From Alkalicoccus halolimnae (GTDB lineage: Bacteria; Bacillota; Bacilli; Bacillales; Salisediminibacteriaceae): a DNA stretch of 64,000 bases. The notes under the pieces were generated by a model. The model was not told where the DNA came from. It did no database searches and worked only from the letters and a program-made list of their open reading frames with translations. Within the stretch, counting starts at the first letter, position 1. Each line of letters begins with the position of its first letter. Both the position numbers and the translations under genes were made by a program. Positions 60,551 through 64,000 of the stretch are shown here, in pieces. Location: positions 3,100,001 through 3,164,000 of the forward strand of contig NZ_CP144914.1 of the NCBI RefSeq assembly GCF_008014775.2. Direction: 5' to 3'.

Positions 60551-61456
60551 TTACAGCCGCTTTAATTCTTCAAGCCTTGCCATAGCGGGGGCTGTCCCTG
60601 TCCTCGTTACAGAAACAGCGGCAGCTCTGTTTGCCAGCAGGCATGCTTCATGAAGTTCCATTCCCGTGGAAATAAAATGAGCCAGTGCTCCATTAAAAGC
60701 GTCTCCCGCACCTGTTGTATCCACTGCTTTTACAGGTTCACCAGAAACAGTAAACTTTTCATAGTTGTTCATGACAAAGCAGCCTTTTCTCCCGAGAGTG
60801 ATAATAACGGTAGAAACCCCTCTGCTCAGAAGAATGGCCGCAGCTTTTTCGGCAGAATCTTTATCCGTCACGGCAACGCCTGTCATTTCCTCTGCTTCTG
60901 TTTCGTTCGGAGTCAAATAAGTTACTTTCTGCAGGAGGCGGTCAGGCAGCTCTCTGTAAGGAGCCGGATTTAATATTATCTCTGCACCTTTTCGGAAAGC
61001 AAGCTCTGCCGCTTTTTCTACTGCCCCCATGCCCGTCTCAAGCTGAAGCAGCAGAACCGGGGCTTCCTCAAATACTTTTTCTGCCTGTTCCACTTCGCCT
61101 GCGGAGAGATGGCCGCACGCTCCCGGAGTAACGACAATCATATTTTCCCCTTTATCATCAACTGCGATTAAAGCCGTTCCTGTAGGGGCTTCCTCGGTTT
61201 CTATAATATATGTATCTGCAATGCCTTCTTTCATAAAGTGATGCTTTGCCTGCTCTCCGAATGCATCCCTGCCTATTTTCGTCACAAATACGACTTCCGA
61301 TCCAAGCCGTGCCGCCGCTGCTGCCTGATTGCCTCCTTTCCCCCCGGGACCGGTCTGAAAGTCCGTGCCGATCACCGTTTCCCCCGGCTTCGGCAGCGCA
61401 GCTGTGCGGGCTGTTAAATCTGTAATATAGCTTCCAACAATAAGTACATCCGGCAT
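60551..61456 (-). CDS. rbsK: Ribokinase (PfkB family)
   Basis: The 301-residue product has the PfkB signature 1 (GPGGKGGNQAAAAARLG), the conserved TYIIETEEAPTGTALIAVD strand of the lid, NPAPYRELPD, LTPNETEAEEMTG and signature 2 DTTGAGDAFNGALAHF with the catalytic Asp. It phosphorylates ribose to ribose-5-phosphate in the cytoplasm. The ATG follows AAGGAGG. No rbsDACB transporter or RbsR gene is beside it, so it may serve nucleoside-derived ribose, for example from the secreted nuclease pathway (inference). Another PfkB sugar substrate is possible. Confidence 0.9.
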   Translation of the reverse strand: MPDVLIVGSYITDLTARTAALPKPGETVIGTDFQTGPGGKGGNQAAAAARLGSEVVFVTKIGRDAFGEQAKHHFMKEGIADTYIIETEEAPTGTALIAVDDKGENMIVVTPGACGHLSAGEVEQAEKVFEEAPVLLLQLETGMGAVEKAAELAFRKGAEIILNPAPYRELPDRLLQKVTYLTPNETEAEEMTGVAVTDKDSAEKAAAILLSRGVSTVIITLGRKGCFVMNNYEKFTVSGEPVKAVDTTGAGDAFNGALAHFISTGMELHEACLLANRAAAVSVTRTGTAPAMARLEELKRL

Positions 61457-61482
61457 TTCTCATTCCTCCTTATGGTTATCTG

Positions 61483-61491
61483 TTAACGTTA
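61483..61491. promoter_or_regulatory. Small palindrome in the rbsK leader
   Basis: TTAACGTTA with a TAACGTTA palindromic core and central CG, 27 bases before the rbsK start codon. LacI/RbsR-type operators often have such centres, but only eight to nine bases match, so this is a weak call. Confidence 0.25.
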
Positions 61492-61697
61492 CTAATTTTA
61501 AAGGGACAATGCCTCTTCCAGCCGACAGCAGGAAGCCCCGGCGTCTGCCGAATCATCTTCCCCTTTTAACGAGGCTTTCTTATTCAGCTTACTATACGCT
61601 TCCGGAAATACAAAATCATGCTTTCTGTTATTGGTTTATATAATCTTTACTGATAACAGGTAAACGCTGCCCTGCCCTCCGTACATCTGTAAAATTT

Positions 61698-61735
61698 AAA
61701 TGCCTTCCCAGCCGATGATGGGAAGGCATTTAAAA
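61698..61735 (-). terminator. Terminator after the GH32 gene
   Basis: AAATGCCTTCCCA / TGGGAAGGCATTT stem with an eight-base loop and flanking A/T runs, 63 bases after the stop codon. The remainder of the 61457-61797 gap is the rbsK promoter side and shows no gene. Confidence 0.75.
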
Positions 61736-61797
61736 TATTCACCTTTTTCGAGAATAAAATTTTCAGGAAGAGTTATTCTCTGGTTTTGGTTCGTTTC

Positions 61798-64000
61798 TTA
61801 ATTATTCTTCTGTCCCGGAGGTGTGTTTCCAGGAGGGCCGGGAGCCCACTCGGGTGGTCCCGGGGCCCAGTCCGGCCGGCCTTTGCCCTTTTTCTTCTTT
61901 TCTTTCTTTTCCTCGTCTTCTGCATGGTAATAGGTGACGAGTTCCTCATTATCAAACGTTGTATTTAAATCTACCGGAATATTAACATTGTCAAGATTAA
62001 TGTGGCCGAACCCTTCCGTGCGGTTATCCACTACCTGAAAATAAAATTCTTCTCCAACATCATCTGACATATCCCAGCTGACTCTTCTGTATTGCTCAGA
62101 TTGATTTCCTGTAGCGGTCTTGACCTTCGTTTCATCGTCAGCGCGTATAAGAGCCGCGTACAGGTTTTCCTCATCTCTTCCTCCGGATATCAGGAAGTCG
62201 ATCCGGCCATTGCCTCCGAGTGTAAACACTTCGGAACGCATTTCTCCGGTCAACTCGTCTCCTCCAAGCTCAGGATTAAAACCCCAGTAGTGGTAATGAT
62301 TCGGATCTACAGCAGTATGAGCCTGATTAAATGAACCTCCCCATCCCCAGTCATCTGCATCTGTTATATGTTCATCCTGAAAAGCATCACCTTCTGTCAC
62401 TTCCCATCCTGATAAATCACCTGTTTGGAAATCATGGTTCGGGAGTGACTTGTTAGGGGTCTCTTCCAGACTGTCTCCGCTCATCGGAGGAGTTTTTTCT
62501 CCATAGGCCGAGTTCATTTCCCAAATGTCAGCAGAGACAATTTCTGCCTCTCCACCTTCTGTCCATATATCAATTCCCATGGCATCAAGGGTTGGATAAA
62601 CTCTTGAAGTGAGGCTGCGCTTGCCTTCTGCATAAGCTTCAATCATGGAACGATCCAGGAAGATCTCAACCTCCAGCGTCTCATTATTAAGCTTCAGTTC
62701 TCCTTCATGTCTGCCTTTTCGAACGTCCGGGTCCAGACTCGACTGATTGCGGTCCAGTCCAAAACGCTCTTCTTCAAAGTTGTAGTACATCATCGTTTTC
62801 TCTTCTCCGCCTTCACTTTCTCTTAAATTCAAACCAACTATTTCAGCATTTACATTCTCAATTTCCAGATTTATTTCCAGTGTGTCGCCTTCGACTTCTT
62901 TTAATAGAGAACTCAGCTCTGCCGGTGTTGTATTTTTCTCGGAAAGCAGCTGTTTCCCACGCAGATTCTCAGTTTCCTCAATCGGTGCTATTCCCAGTTC
63001 ATTATCTTCCGTTAATGTCAGAGACAGCGGCAGTCCGGCATTATGTGCCCATCCTGCATCATAGTGAGCCTGTTCCGAACGGCGGTCCTGGGCTATGCTG
63101 TAAAGAATAGAACGTCCATCATGGTTTTCAAATCCGCTTGGACCCGTAAAGTGTTCCCCATAATCAAATAAACGAGGCTCCTCATGATCAGGGACAAATT
63201 TATTGTTTTCCCGGTCCCACTCGCCAATCCAGTGCCATACATATTTTACATCATGCTCACTGTAGCCGTCGTACCATGGATTAATAAAGAAAGCGTATTT
63301 GTCTGTTTCTTTTCCGTCTTCGTCTTTAAGCGGTAAAAAGACCGGAAGTTCCCAAACGTGTCCTGTAGCAGGATAGCTGCCGACATCTCCCGTGAAAAAC
63401 GGTCCTTCGTATTCCCATTCGTAAAGGTCTTCTGACGTATAAAGCAGCGCCGTTCCTCCGACGTGGGTCTCTCCGTCCTTAATGCCGGAACTGACGAGCT
63501 GATACCACGTGCCGTCTTCTTCCCAGACGTACGGATCACGGAACTGTCCGTACATGATTTCTCCTTCTTCTGCATGCAGATTTTCTTCCTGCACATTTAC
63601 CGGTTCATCATGCATGTTCCAATTGGGAAGATTGATGTTTCCATCGTCCGAAAACGTGCTTTCGGCAAGTCCTACCATCTGATTCGGTGTTTTACTGTCG
63701 TCTCCTGCTGTAAACAGAAGCACAGGCTCTCCTTCTTTATTAAATGCTGCATCACCGGACCATACGCCGTCCGGAGAGATCGAATCTCCTATCGGAGCGA
63801 GTGCAATCGGCATATCCTCCCAGTGAATCATATCGTCACTGACCGCATGCCCCCAGTGTATATGGTTCCAGTAAGGACCCTGTGGATTGTGCTGATAAAA
63901 GATATGATACCTGCCTTCATAATAAAAGGGAGCGTGTGGTTCATTCATCCAATGTTCCGGAGAAATCAGATGATACTGAGGGCGGTGCCGATCAGCGTCA
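61798..64000 (-). CDS. Glycoside hydrolase family 32 (levanase/fructanase-like), 5' end beyond window
   Basis: The frame is open to the window edge. Upstream of the first ATG (63948) it continues as DRHRPQYHLISPEHWMNEPH, the true GH32 N-terminal motif, so the gene starts outside. The visible 733 codons have the five-bladed propeller with WMNEPHAPFYY (the nucleophile motif, normally WMNDPNG), FYQHNPQGPYW, WSGDAAF, FRDPYVWEE (RDP motif) and GHVWELPVF (Glu of the usual EC motif). A GH32 C-terminal beta-sandwich (about 345-500), a further jelly-roll-like domain (about 525-690) and a K/E then PPG/WAPGPP tail complete it. It should cut beta-fructans or sucrose, probably outside the cell, though the signal peptide is out of view. 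Confidence 0.88.
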   Translation of the reverse strand, partial: DADRHRPQYHLISPEHWMNEPHAPFYYEGRYHIFYQHNPQGPYWNHIHWGHAVSDDMIHWEDMPIALAPIGDSISPDGVWSGDAAFNKEGEPVLLFTAGDDSKTPNQMVGLAESTFSDDGNINLPNWNMHDEPVNVQEENLHAEEGEIMYGQFRDPYVWEEDGTWYQLVSSGIKDGETHVGGTALLYTSEDLYEWEYEGPFFTGDVGSYPATGHVWELPVFLPLKDEDGKETDKYAFFINPWYDGYSEHDVKYVWHWIGEWDRENNKFVPDHEEPRLFDYGEHFTGPSGFENHDGRSILYSIAQDRRSEQAHYDAGWAHNAGLPLSLTLTEDNELGIAPIEETENLRGKQLLSEKNTTPAELSSLLKEVEGDTLEINLEIENVNAEIVGLNLRESEGGEEKTMMYYNFEEERFGLDRNQSSLDPDVRKGRHEGELKLNNETLEVEIFLDRSMIEAYAEGKRSLTSRVYPTLDAMGIDIWTEGGEAEIVSADIWEMNSAYGEKTPPMSGDSLEETPNKSLPNHDFQTGDLSGWEVTEGDAFQDEHITDADDWGWGGSFNQAHTAVDPNHYHYWGFNPELGGDELTGEMRSEVFTLGGNGRIDFLISGGRDEENLYAALIRADDETKVKTATGNQSEQYRRVSWDMSDDVGEEFYFQVVDNRTEGFGHINLDNVNIPVDLNTTFDNEELVTYYHAEDEEKKEKKKKGKGRPDWAPGPPEWAPGPPGNTPPGQKNN

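Overview
The window looks like chromosomal DNA of a Gram-positive, low-to-moderate GC member of the Bacillaceae, probably a halophilic or alkaliphilic one (Alkalicoccus/Salisediminibacterium-like by feel; I cannot run a search). Supporting signs are strong AGGAGG-type ribosome binding sites, many TTG/GTG starts, an S-layer (SLH) protein, a CIRCE element, a Zur box of B. subtilis type, SinI-like and YusW-like genes, acidic extracellular proteins, and several transporters of Na+-dependent families (PutP, TRAP, AbgT-type). I recognise no rRNA, tRNA, CRISPR array, prophage or intact IS element.

Layout. 1-7.4 kb: start of an SLH protein, a CAP-domain wall protein, a helix-hairpin-helix protein with a very charged linker, a degenerate REP-associated (RAYT-like) transposase, a D,D-carboxypeptidase and a YuaF-like membrane fragment. 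7.6-18.7 kb: GH42 beta-galactosidase with a cre site, MgtC, a SufT/YitW-like protein, the Zur-controlled zinc-free S14 gene, a K+ channel, CRY-DASH photolyase, an omega-amidase-like nitrilase, TauE and AEC exporters, and a DUF418 protein. 19.1-28.7 kb: a 1235-residue ExeM-like secreted nuclease and a five-gene operon (BMP/Med-like protein, histidine kinase, PxpB, PxpA, PxpC). 29.7-37.8 kb: PEP carboxylase, a DUF3100 membrane pair, PutP and a divergent aldehyde dehydrogenase. 38.4-46 kb: a GAF-STAS gene broken by one TGA, a divergent glycerate kinase, a small hypothetical gene, a ROK kinase and htpG behind a perfect CIRCE. 46.6-55.4 kb: a probable catabolic island: GAF/PucR-type regulator, two paralogous M20 amidohydrolases and a DctP-DctQ-DctM TRAP importer. 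55.6-64 kb: YusW-like lipoprotein, a zinc-finger/ankyrin-like membrane protein, an AbgT transporter, a 48-residue SinI-like protein, ribokinase and a GH32 enzyme cut by the window end.

The most unusual feature of the window is its intergenic DNA. Nearly every long gap carries members of at least four non-coding repeat families. R1 is a modular element of about 0.55-0.73 kb, present in roughly a dozen full, half or scrambled copies. R2 is a mobile-looking terminator hairpin around GCCTGTTAGAC. R3 is a 268-bp element with 16-bp terminal inverted repeats. R4 is a 37-41 bp motif. One R1 half-element sits in the rpsN2 leader between its Zur operator and the gene, flanked by a 10-bp direct repeat, which suggests transposition-like insertion. 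The only transposase-like gene present (4146-4808) has lost the first histidine of its HUH motif.

The best candidates for new biology are: the operon joining a membrane histidine kinase and a Med/BMP-like protein to the KipI/KipA homologues PxpB and PxpC; the R1 repeat family and its insertion into a zinc regulon promoter; HrcA-type control of htpG; and a terminator whose 3' arm is the ribosome binding site of the next gene.
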